From Bacillota bacterium (GTDB lineage Bacteria; Bacillota; Clostridia; DSM-8532), in assembly GCA_023415205.1 (NCBI GenBank), contig JAEZLR010000030.1, positions 100,652-164,651 on the forward strand: a DNA stretch of 64,000 bases, in the 5' to 3' direction. The notes beneath the pieces were generated by a model. It was not told the origin of the DNA. It saw only the letters and a program-made list of their open reading frames with translations, and searched no databases. Of the stretch, positions 15,414 through 25,172 are shown in pieces. A program made the position numbers and the translations under genes. The first letter of the stretch is position 1. Each line of letters starts with the position of its first letter.

Positions 15414-18400
15414 ATGGTCCATCCAGTTCAACTGGGCAGAACAACACGAATGAGTTTTGCTCGCATCAATGAAGTCCTTGACATGCCCAATCTGATTGAG
15501 ATCCAGAAGAATTCTTACAATCAGTTTCTTCAAGATGGCCTTAGGGAAGTATTAAGAGATGTTTCGCCCATTACAGATTACACGGGCAATCTCATCATGG
15601 AATTTATCGACTACACCCTTGAGACCGATAATGTCAAGTATTCGGTTGAAGAGTGCAAGGAAAGAGATTCCACCTACTCGGCACCCCTTAAGGTTAAGGT
15701 TCGACTGATTAACAAGGAAACCGGAGAAGTGAAGGAGCAGGAAATTTTCATGGGAGATTTCCCGCTCATGACAGAGTACGGTACTTTTGTTATCAATGGC
15801 GCTGAGCGCGTTATCGTAAGTCAGTTGGTCCGTTCTCCTGGTGTATATTATGCTAGAGAAAAAGACAAGAGCGGAAATAACCTGTTCTCCAACACCGTTA
15901 TACCCTATCGTGGCGCATGGCTTGAATACGAAACGGACTCTGCCGAGATTATTTATGTCCGTATCGACAGAACCCGTAAGCTCCCCATCACACAGTTTTT
16001 ACGTTCCTTAGGCTTTGGTACCGACGCAGATATCCTGGGTCTCTTTGGTGAAGAACCCAAGCTTCTGGCAACTATTGCCAAGGACGGCACCAAGAGCAGG
16101 GAAGAGGGTCTCTTCGAGGTGTACAAGCGTCTTCGTCCGGGTGAACCACCCACCGAGGAAAGTGCCAGCACCCTCATTAATAATCTGTTTTTTGATCCCA
16201 AGCGTTATGACCTTTCCAGTGTAGGACGCTATAAATTCAACAAAAAGCTCTCATTAGCCAACCGTATCCGCAACCAGATCGCCGCTGAGGAAATCAAGGA
16301 TGGAACCACCGGCAAGGTGCTTGTAAAGGCAGGCGGAGAAATCGATGAGGCCATGGCCTGGAAGATTCAGAATTCCGGAACCAATGTGGCTTTCATTGAG
16401 GTCGAGGGAAGAACCGTTAAGGTTGTGGGCAACCTCACCGTGGATATTTCAGGATATATTCCCTTTGCCCCTTCCAAGGCCGGCATTAATGAGAAGGTTC
16501 GCTATGACGTTTTGAAGGTTATTCTAGAAGAGCATAAGGGGGCCAAGGAGGCCGAGCTTATTGCGATTCTCAAGGACAACCGTGATAATCTCATGCCCAA
16601 GAACATTACCAAGGAAGATATTATTGCTTCCATTTCCTATATTCTCAATCTGGATCACGGTGTCGGCCATACCGACGATATTGACCATCTGGGGAATCGT
16701 CGTTTGCGTTCTGTGGGAGAACTCCTTCAGAATCAATTCCGTATCGGTCTGGCCCGTATGGAGCGTGTTGTGCGTGAAAGGATGACCATTCAGGACATTG
16801 ACGCCGCAACACCCCAGGCCCTTATTAATATCAGGCCTGTGGCTGCTTCCATTAAAGAATTCTTTGGTTCCAGCCAATTGTCACAGTTTATGGATCAGAC
16901 CAATCCTCTGGCCGAATTGACCCATAAGCGCCGTTTGAGCGCCCTGGGCCCAGGAGGTCTTTCCCGTGACCGTGCAAGCTTTGAAGTGCGTGACGTACAT
17001 CACTCCCATTATGGTCGTATGTGTCCTATTGAGACCCCTGAAGGTCCAAACATCGGTTTGATAGGTTCTTTGAGCACCTTTGCCCGCATAAATGATTACG
17101 GTTTTATTGAGGCGCCTTATCGCAAGGTCGACAAGGAAAATGCCCGTGTGACCGATCAATTCGAATATATGACTGCTGACGAGGAAGACCTCTACGTGGT
17201 GGCAGAAGCCAACGAGCCTCTGGATGAAAACGGCTACTTTGTACACAAACGTGTAGGCTGCCGCTATCTGGATCAGATTCTCGAGGTTGACAAAAACCAT
17301 GTGGATTACATGGATGTATCGCCTAAGCAGTTGGTTTCTGTAGCGACCGCCATGATTCCCTTCCTAGAAAACGACGACGCCAACCGGGCGCTCATGGGTT
17401 CCAACATGCAGCGTCAGGCGGTTCCGCTCATTAAGCCCCAGGCTCCCATTATCGGTACCGGTATTGAATACCGTGCCGCAAAGGACTCGGGTGTTTGTCT
17501 CGTTGCCAGAAATGCCGGTGTTGTTGAAAAGGTAACAGCCAATGAAATCGTTATCCGCACCGGAAAGGGCCAGAAGGATCAATACAAGCTTCTCAAGTAC
17601 AAGAGATCCAATCAGGGCACTTGCTTTAATCAGAGGCCCATCGTCCGGAAGGGCGAACAGGTTGAGGTCGGGGATATACTGGCTGATGGTCCTTCCACTG
17701 AAAATGGCGAAATCGCATTGGGTAAGAATGTCCTGATCGGGTTTATGACCTGGGAAGGCTACAATTACGAGGATGCGATTCTCATCTCCGAAGAATTGGT
17801 CAAGGATGATGTCTATACCTCCATCCATATTGAGGAGTACGAGTCCGAGTCCCGTGATACCAAGCTGGGGCCTGAAGAGATCACCCGCGATATCCCCAAT
17901 GTGGGCGAGGATTCCTTGAAGGATCTTGACGAGCGCGGAATCATCCGTATCGGCGCCGAGGTTCGCTCGGGAGACATCCTGGTGGGTAAGGTTACCCCCA
18001 AGGGCGAAACGGAGTTGACTGCTGAAGAACGCCTCCTTCGTGCCATCTTTGGCGAGAAGGCCCGTGAAGTCCGCGACACCTCCTTGAGAGTTCCCCATGG
18101 TGAATCGGGTATTATCGTGGATGTTAAGGTGTTCACCCGTGAAAATGGTGATGAGCTGCCCCCTGGAGTCAATCAGCTTGTCCGCTGTTACATCGCTCAG
18201 AAGAGAAAGATCTCTGTGGGTGACAAGATGGCTGGTCGCCATGGTAACAAGGGCGTTATATCAAGAATTTTGCCCCAGGAGGATATGCCTTTCCTTCCTG
18301 ATGGCACCCCCCTGCAAATTGTGCTCAATCCTTTGGGCGTTCCTTCCCGTATGAATATCGGGCAGGTGCTCGAGGTTCATTTGGGTTATGCTGCCAAAAC

Positions 18401-19157
18401 CCTGGGTTGGAAGATTGCCACCCCGGTATTTGACGGTGCCAATGAAAATGATATATTTGAAACCCTTAAGCTTGCCAACCTTCCTGAAGACGGTAAGACC
18501 GTTCTTTATGACGGACGTACCGGTGAGCCTTTTGACAGCCGTGTCACTGTGGGTATCATGTACTACCTGAAGCTGGCGCATTTGGTGGATGACAAGATCC
18601 ATGCCCGTTCAACCGGACCTTACTCACTGGTAACCCAACAGCCCCTGGGTGGTAAAGCTCAGTTCGGCGGTCAGCGTTTCGGTGAAATGGAAGTTTGGGC
18701 CCTTGCCGCTTACGGTGCCGCCTACTCCTTGCAGGAGGTTCTTACCGTTAAATCCGACGACGTGGTGGGTCGTGTTAAAACCTACGAGGCCATTGTTAAG
18801 GGCGAAAATGTCCCTGAGCCTGGCATCCCTGAGTCCTTCAAGGTTCTTATGAAGGAATTGCAGAGCCTTGCTTTGGATGTCAAGGTCTTTTCCGATCAGC
18901 ATGAAGAGATCGAGATCAAGGAATCCATCTATGATGATCTTGAAGAGCTGGATGTCAACATTGAGGGCAGAGAGGACGAAACCTTGTCCTATCTGGATCT
19001 GGATGATGAAGAAGGCCGCGATGTCATTGATGAGGAGTTTGAACTTGACGGTTTAGATTCTGCGGATATTTCAGAGGGCGAAGAGCTCAATGAAGACATG
19101 GTCGGAAATATGTTCGGGCTGGACAACGACATGCCCGAGGACGATGATGATATATAG
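15414..19157 (+). CDS. rpoB: DNA-directed RNA polymerase subunit beta
   Basis: The beta subunit forms one side of the RNA polymerase active cleft and is the rifamycin target. At 1247 aa it has the usual Firmicute layout. The rifampicin region GSSQLSQFMDQTNPLAEL and THKRRLSALGPGGLSRDRA is of the sensitive type. Later blocks include SVGDKMAGRHGNKGV and GGKAQFGGQRFGEMEVWAL. The last 70 or so residues form a very acidic tail. ATG 15414 follows GAGGTG with 6 nt; a GTG three codons earlier overlaps that site. rplL is not upstream, unlike the common arrangement. Confidence 0.98.
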   Translation: MVHPVQLGRTTRMSFARINEVLDMPNLIEIQKNSYNQFLQDGLREVLRDVSPITDYTGNLIMEFIDYTLETDNVKYSVEECKERDSTYSAPLKVKVRLINKETGEVKEQEIFMGDFPLMTEYGTFVINGAERVIVSQLVRSPGVYYAREKDKSGNNLFSNTVIPYRGAWLEYETDSAEIIYVRIDRTRKLPITQFLRSLGFGTDADILGLFGEEPKLLATIAKDGTKSREEGLFEVYKRLRPGEPPTEESASTLINNLFFDPKRYDLSSVGRYKFNKKLSLANRIRNQIAAEEIKDGTTGKVLVKAGGEIDEAMAWKIQNSGTNVAFIEVEGRTVKVVGNLTVDISGYIPFAPSKAGINEKVRYDVLKVILEEHKGAKEAELIAILKDNRDNLMPKNITKEDIIASISYILNLDHGVGHTDDIDHLGNRRLRSVGELLQNQFRIGLARMERVVRERMTIQDIDAATPQALINIRPVAASIKEFFGSSQLSQFMDQTNPLAELTHKRRLSALGPGGLSRDRASFEVRDVHHSHYGRMCPIETPEGPNIGLIGSLSTFARINDYGFIEAPYRKVDKENARVTDQFEYMTADEEDLYVVAEANEPLDENGYFVHKRVGCRYLDQILEVDKNHVDYMDVSPKQLVSVATAMIPFLENDDANRALMGSNMQRQAVPLIKPQAPIIGTGIEYRAAKDSGVCLVARNAGVVEKVTANEIVIRTGKGQKDQYKLLKYKRSNQGTCFNQRPIVRKGEQVEVGDILADGPSTENGEIALGKNVLIGFMTWEGYNYEDAILISEELVKDDVYTSIHIEEYESESRDTKLGPEEITRDIPNVGEDSLKDLDERGIIRIGAEVRSGDILVGKVTPKGETELTAEERLLRAIFGEKAREVRDTSLRVPHGESGIIVDVKVFTRENGDELPPGVNQLVRCYIAQKRKISVGDKMAGRHGNKGVISRILPQEDMPFLPDGTPLQIVLNPLGVPSRMNIGQVLEVHLGYAAKTLGWKIATPVFDGANENDIFETLKLANLPEDGKTVLYDGRTGEPFDSRVTVGIMYYLKLAHLVDDKIHARSTGPYSLVTQQPLGGKAQFGGQRFGEMEVWALAAYGAAYSLQEVLTVKSDDVVGRVKTYEAIVKGENVPEPGIPESFKVLMKELQSLALDVKVFSDQHEEIEIKESIYDDLEELDVNIEGREDETLSYLDLDDEEGRDVIDEEFELDGLDSADISEGEELNEDMVGNMFGLDNDMPEDDDDI

Positions 19158-19171
19158 GAGGGCGACAGGCA

Positions 19172-22100
19172 GTGTTTGAATTAAACAATTTTGATGCCAT
19201 ACAAATTGGTCTTGCCTCCCCGGAAAAAATTCGCGAATGGTCCAGGGGAGAGGTTAAAAAGCCTGAGACCATCAATTACAGAACCTTAAAGCCTGAGCGT
19301 GATGGTCTGTTCTGTGAAAGGATCTTTGGTCCTACCCGGGACTGGGAATGCCATTGCGGTAAATATAAGCGTGTCCGTTACAAGGGTATCATCTGCGACC
19401 GCTGCGGCGTTGAGGTAACCCGTTCAAAGGTTCGCCGTGAGCGTATGGGCCATATCGAGCTAGCTGCTCCTGTTTCCCATATCTGGTACTTCAAGGGTAT
19501 TCCCAGCCGTATGGGTTTGCTCTTGGATATGTCGCCCAGAGCCCTTGAAAAGGTGCTTTACTTTGCTTCATACGTGGTCATTGACCCGGGAAGCACACCT
19601 CTTTCCCAGAAGCAGGTCCTCAATGAAAAGGAGTATCGTGAAAGTATCGACAAGTTTGGAAACAACTTCAGGGCCGGAATGGGCGCTGAGGCTGTAAAAG
19701 AGCTTCTTGCCATTATGGACATGGACAGCCTTTCTAAGGAATTGAGGGATGAGGTAGAATCCTCCAACGGCCAGAAAAAGATACGTGCCATTAAACGTCT
19801 TGAAGTGGTTGAAGCCTTCCGTGGTTCAGGGAATAAACCTGAATGGATGGTTCTGGATGTTATTCCGGTCATTCCTCCCGAGCTGCGCCCCATGGTTCAG
19901 CTTGACGGTGGTCGTTTTGCCACTTCCGACTTGAATGACCTGTATAGAAGGGTAATCAACAGAAATAATCGTCTGAAGAGACTTTTGGATTTAGGCGCGC
20001 CCGAGATTATCGTCAGGAATGAAAAGCGCATGCTTCAGGAAGCGGTAGACGCCCTTATCGATAATGGCCGCCGCGGCCGTCCTGTAACCGGACCCGGTAA
20101 CCGTCCGCTGAAGTCACTCTCTGATATGCTCAAGGGTAAGCAGGGACGTTTCCGTCAGAACCTTTTGGGTAAGCGTGTTGACTACTCCGGACGTTCGGTT
20201 ATTGTTGTAGGCCCCGAGCTTAAGATTTTCCAGTGCGGTTTGCCCAAGGAAATGGCTCTCGAGCTCTTTAAGCCCTTTGTTATGAAAAAGCTGGTCGAGA
20301 GAGGCCTTGCACATAACATCAAGAGCGCTAAGCGTATGGTTGAGCGCGTCAAGGCAGAGGTTTGGGACGTTCTCGAAGAGGTTATCAAGGAGCATCCCGT
20401 GCTGCTCAATCGTGCCCCTACCCTTCACAGATTAGGTATTCAAGCCTTTGAACCTGTATTGGTTGAAGGTAAGGCCATAAAGCTCCATCCTCTGGTCTGT
20501 ACCGCTTATAACGCCGACTTCGACGGTGACCAGATGGCTGTTCACGTTCCTCTGTCAGCTGAGGCCCAGGCTGAGGCCCGCATCCTGATGCTTTCTGCCA
20601 ACAATCTTCTGAAGCCCCAGGATGGTAAGCCCGTTACCGTTCCTACCCAGGATATGGTTTTGGGGAGCTACTTCCTTACCATTGAAAAGGAAGCCCAAAA
20701 GGATGCCGAAGGCAATATCATCAATGGCGTCATAGGTGAAGGCAAGGTCTTCGGAAGTACCGATGAAGCCGTTATGGCCTACCAAAATGAGGCGGTCAGC
20801 CTTCATTCTCGTATACGTGTCCGTGTCACCAAAACCATTGACGGGGTAAAGAAGAGCAAGATTATCAGCACCACTGTGGGCAAGATTATCTTTAACCAAG
20901 CTATTCCTCAGAATCTCGGATTTGTAGACAGAACCGATCCTGAGACCATGTTCAACTATGAAGTGGATTTCCTGGTGGGTAAGAAGGAACTTGGAAAGAT
21001 TATTGACCGTAGCATCAGAATCAACGGCACCAACAAAACCGCAGAGGTTCTTGACGATATCAAGTCTCTGGGCTTTAAATACTCTACCAAGGGAGCCATC
21101 ACCATCGGTATAACCGACATGACGATTCCTGAGGTAAAGCAAAAATATCTTGAGGACACCGACAGAAAGGTCGATGAAATCGAGAAGCACTACAGAAATG
21201 GTCTTTACAATAAGGAAGAGCGTAAGAGTGCCATCATCACAGCTTGGAACAAGACCACTGAGGATATCAAGAATGCCTTGATCAGCTCTCTGGATCGTTT
21301 CAATCCTGTTTATATGATGTCCCAATCCGGTGCCCGTGGTAACATCAATCAGATCAGACAGTTGGCCGGTATGCGTGGATTGATGGCCGACACCTCCGGT
21401 GAAACCATTGAAATTCCTATCCGCTCCAACTTCCGTGAAGGACTTAACGTTCTGGAGTACTTTATCTCCACCCACGGTGCCAGAAAGGGTCTTGCCGATA
21501 CGGCTCTACGTACCGCTGACTCCGGTTACCTGACCCGCCGTCTGGTGGACGTCTCCCAGGATGTGATTATCCGTGAGGAAGACTGTGGCACGACCGATGG
21601 CATTGATATTCAGCCCATCGTCATCAGCGGTAAAACAATTGAGGGCTTGGCAGAGCGTCTGACAGGACGTTATGCTCCCCAGGATATTGTAGATCCCAAA
21701 ACCGGTGAAGTGATTGTGGCAGCTAATGAGCTCATCACAGAGCCTTTAGCCGAAAAGGTGGAGAATGCCGGGTATCACAGGATGAAGATTCGTTCGGTAT
21801 TGACCTGTCGGTCACGGGTGGGTGTGTGCGCCAAGTGCTACGGCATCAACCTGGCCAACGGAGAAGAGTGTAACGCCGGTGAAGCAGTAGGCTTTATTGC
21901 CGCACAGTCCATCGGTGAACCTGGTACCCAGTTGACCATGCGTACCTTCCATACCGGCGGTGTTGCCGGTGATGACATTACCCAGGGTCTTCCCCGTGTT
22001 GAAGAGCTTTTTGAGGCACGTAAACCCAAGGGTCTGGCCATCGTTTCAGAACTGGGTGGTACGGTCCGAATCAAGGATACCAAGAAAAAGCGTGAAATTG

Positions 22101-22708
22101 AAATCACGAATAATGAAACCGGTGATGCCAAGACCTACCTCATCCCTTATGGGTCCTCCATCAAGGTGGCCGAAGGGGATGTGATTGAGCCGGGTGACGA
22201 GCTGACCGAGGGCTCCATTAATCCTCATGATATTTTGAAGATCAAGGGAATCCAGGCTGTTCAAAGATATCTTCTCCAGGAAGTTCAGAAGGTTTACAGG
22301 CTTCAGGGTGTTGATATTAACGACAAGCATATAGAGGTTATCGTTCGTCAGATGCTCAGAAAAGTCAAGATTGACGAAGCAGGCGACACCGATATGCTTC
22401 CTGGAAGCCTTGTGGATATGTTTGAATTTGAGGACAAGAACCAAAAAGCAGAGGAAGAGGGCTTAAGGCCTGCAACCGGAAAACGCACGCTCCTGGGTAT
22501 TACCAAGGCGTCTTTGGCTACCGAATCCTTCCTTTCTGCGGCTTCCTTCCAGGAAACCACAAGGGTTCTGACCGAGGCGGCTATCAAGGGTAAGATTGAC
22601 CCGCTGATCGGCCTTAAGGAGAATATCATTATTGGTAAACTGATTCCTGCCGGAACAGGTATGGCCAAATATCGTGATATTGAACTGGATGTTGCAGAAG
22701 GCAAATAA
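19172..22708 (+). CDS. rpoC: DNA-directed RNA polymerase subunit beta'
   Basis: The beta' subunit carries the catalytic magnesium site. The 1178 aa include the N-terminal zinc site (ECHCGKYKRVRYKG then ICDRCG), the active-site loop NADFDGDQMAVHVPL (Asp triad near residues 449-453), and the second zinc site TCRSRVGVCAKCYG before GEAVGFIAAQSIGEPGTQLT. Starts at GTG 19172 after GGAGGG, 14 nt after rpoB. A good terminator follows. No rpsL, rpsG or fusA downstream. Confidence 0.98.
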   Translation: MFELNNFDAIQIGLASPEKIREWSRGEVKKPETINYRTLKPERDGLFCERIFGPTRDWECHCGKYKRVRYKGIICDRCGVEVTRSKVRRERMGHIELAAPVSHIWYFKGIPSRMGLLLDMSPRALEKVLYFASYVVIDPGSTPLSQKQVLNEKEYRESIDKFGNNFRAGMGAEAVKELLAIMDMDSLSKELRDEVESSNGQKKIRAIKRLEVVEAFRGSGNKPEWMVLDVIPVIPPELRPMVQLDGGRFATSDLNDLYRRVINRNNRLKRLLDLGAPEIIVRNEKRMLQEAVDALIDNGRRGRPVTGPGNRPLKSLSDMLKGKQGRFRQNLLGKRVDYSGRSVIVVGPELKIFQCGLPKEMALELFKPFVMKKLVERGLAHNIKSAKRMVERVKAEVWDVLEEVIKEHPVLLNRAPTLHRLGIQAFEPVLVEGKAIKLHPLVCTAYNADFDGDQMAVHVPLSAEAQAEARILMLSANNLLKPQDGKPVTVPTQDMVLGSYFLTIEKEAQKDAEGNIINGVIGEGKVFGSTDEAVMAYQNEAVSLHSRIRVRVTKTIDGVKKSKIISTTVGKIIFNQAIPQNLGFVDRTDPETMFNYEVDFLVGKKELGKIIDRSIRINGTNKTAEVLDDIKSLGFKYSTKGAITIGITDMTIPEVKQKYLEDTDRKVDEIEKHYRNGLYNKEERKSAIITAWNKTTEDIKNALISSLDRFNPVYMMSQSGARGNINQIRQLAGMRGLMADTSGETIEIPIRSNFREGLNVLEYFISTHGARKGLADTALRTADSGYLTRRLVDVSQDVIIREEDCGTTDGIDIQPIVISGKTIEGLAERLTGRYAPQDIVDPKTGEVIVAANELITEPLAEKVENAGYHRMKIRSVLTCRSRVGVCAKCYGINLANGEECNAGEAVGFIAAQSIGEPGTQLTMRTFHTGGVAGDDITQGLPRVEELFEARKPKGLAIVSELGGTVRIKDTKKKREIEITNNETGDAKTYLIPYGSSIKVAEGDVIEPGDELTEGSINPHDILKIKGIQAVQRYLLQEVQKVYRLQGVDINDKHIEVIVRQMLRKVKIDEAGDTDMLPGSLVDMFEFEDKNQKAEEEGLRPATGKRTLLGITKASLATESFLSAASFQETTRVLTEAAIKGKIDPLIGLKENIIIGKLIPAGTGMAKYRDIELDVAEGK

Positions 22709-22724
22709 ATAGAACAAAAGCTAA

Positions 22725-22752
22725 GGAGAGGATGAAAATCCTCTCTATTTTT
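22725..22752 (+). terminator. Intrinsic terminator of rpoBC
   Basis: A 9-bp stem (22725-22733 with 22738-22746, one G-T pair), GAAA loop, then ATTTTT. It lies 17 nt after the rpoC stop. Confidence 0.85.
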
Positions 22753-22756
22753 ATAC

Positions 22757-22789
22757 CTCATTGACCACGGTGGTCAATGAGAATATAAT
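22757..22789 (+). promoter_or_regulatory. Promoter with perfect palindromic operator for the TetR operon
   Basis: A 25-bp perfect palindrome (12-bp arms CTCATTGACCAC/GTGGTCAATGAG around one central G, 22757-22781) covers the -35 box TTGACC (22761-22766) and most of the 17-bp spacer before TATAAT (22784-22789). A repressor dimer bound here would block polymerase. The next gene is a TetR-family regulator, so autoregulation is likely. Confidence 0.75.
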
Positions 22790-22832
22790 GGGTATGAACA
22801 CAAGGGGAATTAATACTATTAAAGGAGAAAAT

Positions 22833-23462
22833 ATGAAGGATTCCTTTGCCGCCCTGGAGAAGGAAAAGCGAGAGAAGATCATCAATGCAGCCATGCTGGA
22901 ATTTGCTCAAAGAGGCTATGACAGGGCTTCAACCAATGAAATTGTGAAGAGGGCCGAAATTTCCAAGGGCCTGCTTTTCCATTATTTTAGAACTAAAAAG
23001 GTTCTCTTTCTCTTTTTATATGATCATGCCATAAAAGTGATGAGCGAGGATTTTCACCGAAGAATAGACCCACTTGAAGGGGATTTCTTTAAAAAAATGA
23101 GGCAGGTACTGGCCATTAAGCTGGAAATTCTCAAACGCTATCCAGAGCTCTTTCATTTCGCTCAATTGGCCTACCTGGAAACATCGTCCGAGATAAAAGA
23201 GGACTTGGAAAAACGCAATAAAAAGCTTATTGGGTTGAGTACCCAGCAAATAGTCGGGCAGAGTGACGTATCAGGTTTTCATGAGGCCATTGATCTAAAG
23301 CAAGGACTCAATATTATTACCTGGAGTATGGAAGGACTTTTAAATCAGGCGTATAACGAAAGCAGGCTACAAAAACGGAGCATCGATCATAAAAAGCTAC
23401 TTGCCGATGCCGAAGGGCTGATTGCCACCTTTGAGAGGCTATTTATAAAGGAGGGCCATTAA
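22833..23462 (+). CDS. TetR/AcrR-family transcriptional regulator
   Basis: A 209-aa one-component repressor, probably controlling itself and the three transporter genes that follow. The N-terminal helix-turn-helix is typical: KIINAAMLEFAQRGYDRAST, NEIVKRAEISKGLLFHYF, and RTKKVLFLFLY. The C-terminal half, which would sense a ligand, is less conserved. ATG 22833 follows AAAGGAGA at 5-6 nt; the frame is open further upstream, through the operator palindrome. The stop is directly followed by the ATG of the ABC gene. Confidence 0.9.
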   Translation: MKDSFAALEKEKREKIINAAMLEFAQRGYDRASTNEIVKRAEISKGLLFHYFRTKKVLFLFLYDHAIKVMSEDFHRRIDPLEGDFFKKMRQVLAIKLEILKRYPELFHFAQLAYLETSSEIKEDLEKRNKKLIGLSTQQIVGQSDVSGFHEAIDLKQGLNIITWSMEGLLNQAYNESRLQKRSIDHKKLLADAEGLIATFERLFIKEGH

Positions 23463-24347
23463 ATGAATGTTATTGAGATCAAGAACCTGACCAAGTACTA
23501 TGGGAAATCAAGAGGGATTATCGACATCAGCTTTCATGTGGAGGAGGGTGAAATTTTCGGATTCATAGGCCCCAACGGCGCGGGTAAATCCACAACCCTT
23601 CGTACGCTCTTGGCCCTTATCTATCCAACAAGCGGGTCAGCCACCATCTTTGGAAAGGACTGCATAAAAAAAGCCCCCGAAATTGCCAAGGATATTGGTT
23701 ACCTCCCCTCCGAGGTTTTTTATTATGAAAAGATGAAGGTCATTGACCTACTCAAGTACTCGGCAAGTTTTTATAAAAAGGATTGCAGCCAACGGATCAA
23801 GACCCTAGCCGAGATCATGGATTTGGATCTGAGTAAGAAAATTGACGACCTATCCTTGGGTAACAAAAAGAAGGTGGGGATTGTCCAAGGCTTGCTCCAC
23901 GAACCTAAGCTGATTATCCTTGATGAGCCCACAAGCGGTTTGGACCCACTCATGCAGCAGAAATTCTTTGATCTAATCAAGGAGGAAAACAAAAAAGGGG
24001 TCACGATACTCTTCTCCTCCCATATATTAAGCGAGGTTCAAAAGCTGTGCGATCGTGTGGCGATCATTAAGGAAGGAAGGATTGTTAAACTGGAGAAGAT
24101 CAGCACCCTGACCGAGGATACCTACAAGAAGTTCAAAATCGAACTTAAAAACCCTATTTCCAAAGAATATTTCCAGGTGAGGGGCGTCCATCATATAGAA
24201 GCCCAAGGAAATACGGTGAGCTTCCTCTTTAAGGGTAATATCAACCATGTCATACAGGTGATGGCTGAGACTGAAATAGCGAATCTCTGGATAGAAGAGC
24301 CTTCTCTCGAAGAGATTTTTATGCACTATTATGAGAAGGGGGACTAA
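23463..24347 (+). CDS. ABC-2-type transporter ATP-binding protein
   Basis: A 294-aa ATPase of a probable exporter. It has Walker A GPNGAGKST, Q-loop region GYLPSEVF, Walker B LIILDEPTSGLDP and the switch His in FSSHILSEVQ. The signature is DLSLGNKKKVG, a common variant of LSGGQ in this subfamily. A C-terminal accessory region of about 80 residues follows, as in BcrA-like proteins. The ATG is directly after the regulator stop, with AAGGAGGG overlapping that gene's end. The two permease genes follow. Confidence 0.92.
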   Translation: MNVIEIKNLTKYYGKSRGIIDISFHVEEGEIFGFIGPNGAGKSTTLRTLLALIYPTSGSATIFGKDCIKKAPEIAKDIGYLPSEVFYYEKMKVIDLLKYSASFYKKDCSQRIKTLAEIMDLDLSKKIDDLSLGNKKKVGIVQGLLHEPKLIILDEPTSGLDPLMQQKFFDLIKEENKKGVTILFSSHILSEVQKLCDRVAIIKEGRIVKLEKISTLTEDTYKKFKIELKNPISKEYFQVRGVHHIEAQGNTVSFLFKGNINHVIQVMAETEIANLWIEEPSLEEIFMHYYEKGD

Positions 24348-24353
24348 AATAAG

Positions 24354-25151
24354 ATGAAAACGATTTTCTTTCAGGAATTAAAATCAAATAGAAAGTCCAT
24401 TCTCTTATGGTGTTTTTCCATGGCTCTATTAGCGGTGTTTTTTCTGGCTATCTATCCCGCCTTCTCAACCGGTGCGGAGGAATTTAAGAAGCTTATGGCA
24501 GGTTTCCCGCCAGCCATGCTCAAGGCCTTCAGCTTTAACGTGGAACTTATTTTTTCTCCCATGGGCTATTATGCCCTTATCTTTTCGTATATGACTCTAT
24601 GCGGTGGGATTTATGCCATGATTCTGGGAACCCAAGTGATTGTAAAGGATTTCAACCGTAAAACCGCGGATTTTCTTTTTACAAAGCCAGTTTCAAGAAT
24701 CCATATCATAGCCGGGAAGCTTGTTTCCGGGGTTCTCTCGGTAGCGGTCACAGATATTCTGGCTATTGGACTTACCTATCTGGCGGCCCTGATGATTATC
24801 GGGGAGCCTCTTGAATCGATATCCTTTATGAGGGTTTCTGCCACGCTCTTTCTTATCAGCCTACTCTTTTACGTATTGGGCTTTCTCATAGGGGCCATTT
24901 TTCAGCGCATCAAATCAGTGATAGGTGTTTCAATAGGAACTGTTTTTGGCTTTTATGTGACGGGGTTACTGGGTTCAGCCTTGGATGATGAAAAATTGAA
25001 GTATCTGGTGCCTTTTCAGTTTTACGACCCAATGAAGATTATTAGAGAGGCCTCCTATGAGACTTACTCAATTATAGCTACCCTGGTGTTTGTTTTAACG
25101 GGACTCCTGGCAAGCACTCTGATTCTTGCTAAGAGAGACATTCACGTTTAA
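24354..25151 (+). CDS. ABC-2 transporter permease (first of two)
   Basis: A 265-aa membrane protein with about six hydrophobic segments, of the ABC-2 type paired with BcrA-like ATPases. A conserved-looking block VKDFNRKTADFLFTKPVSR follows the second helix. The same block is seen in the next gene (AKEEQGKTSEFLFVKPVSR), so the two permeases are paralogues that probably form a heterodimer. Starts 6 nt after the ATPase stop. Substrate unknown; bacitracin-like peptides or lipids are possibilities only. Confidence 0.85.
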   Translation: MKTIFFQELKSNRKSILLWCFSMALLAVFFLAIYPAFSTGAEEFKKLMAGFPPAMLKAFSFNVELIFSPMGYYALIFSYMTLCGGIYAMILGTQVIVKDFNRKTADFLFTKPVSRIHIIAGKLVSGVLSVAVTDILAIGLTYLAALMIIGEPLESISFMRVSATLFLISLLFYVLGFLIGAIFQRIKSVIGVSIGTVFGFYVTGLLGSALDDEKLKYLVPFQFYDPMKIIREASYETYSIIATLVFVLTGLLASTLILAKRDIHV

Positions 25152-25172
25152 TCCATAGAGGAGGTTGTTACC

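Noticed and set aside
17364..18242. 292-codon open frame on the minus strand inside rpoB
   Set aside because: A shadow frame of the strongly coding rpoB gene; no own ribosome-binding site or family similarity.
20555..21475. 306-codon open frame on the minus strand inside rpoC
   Set aside because: Shadow of rpoC for the same reasons.
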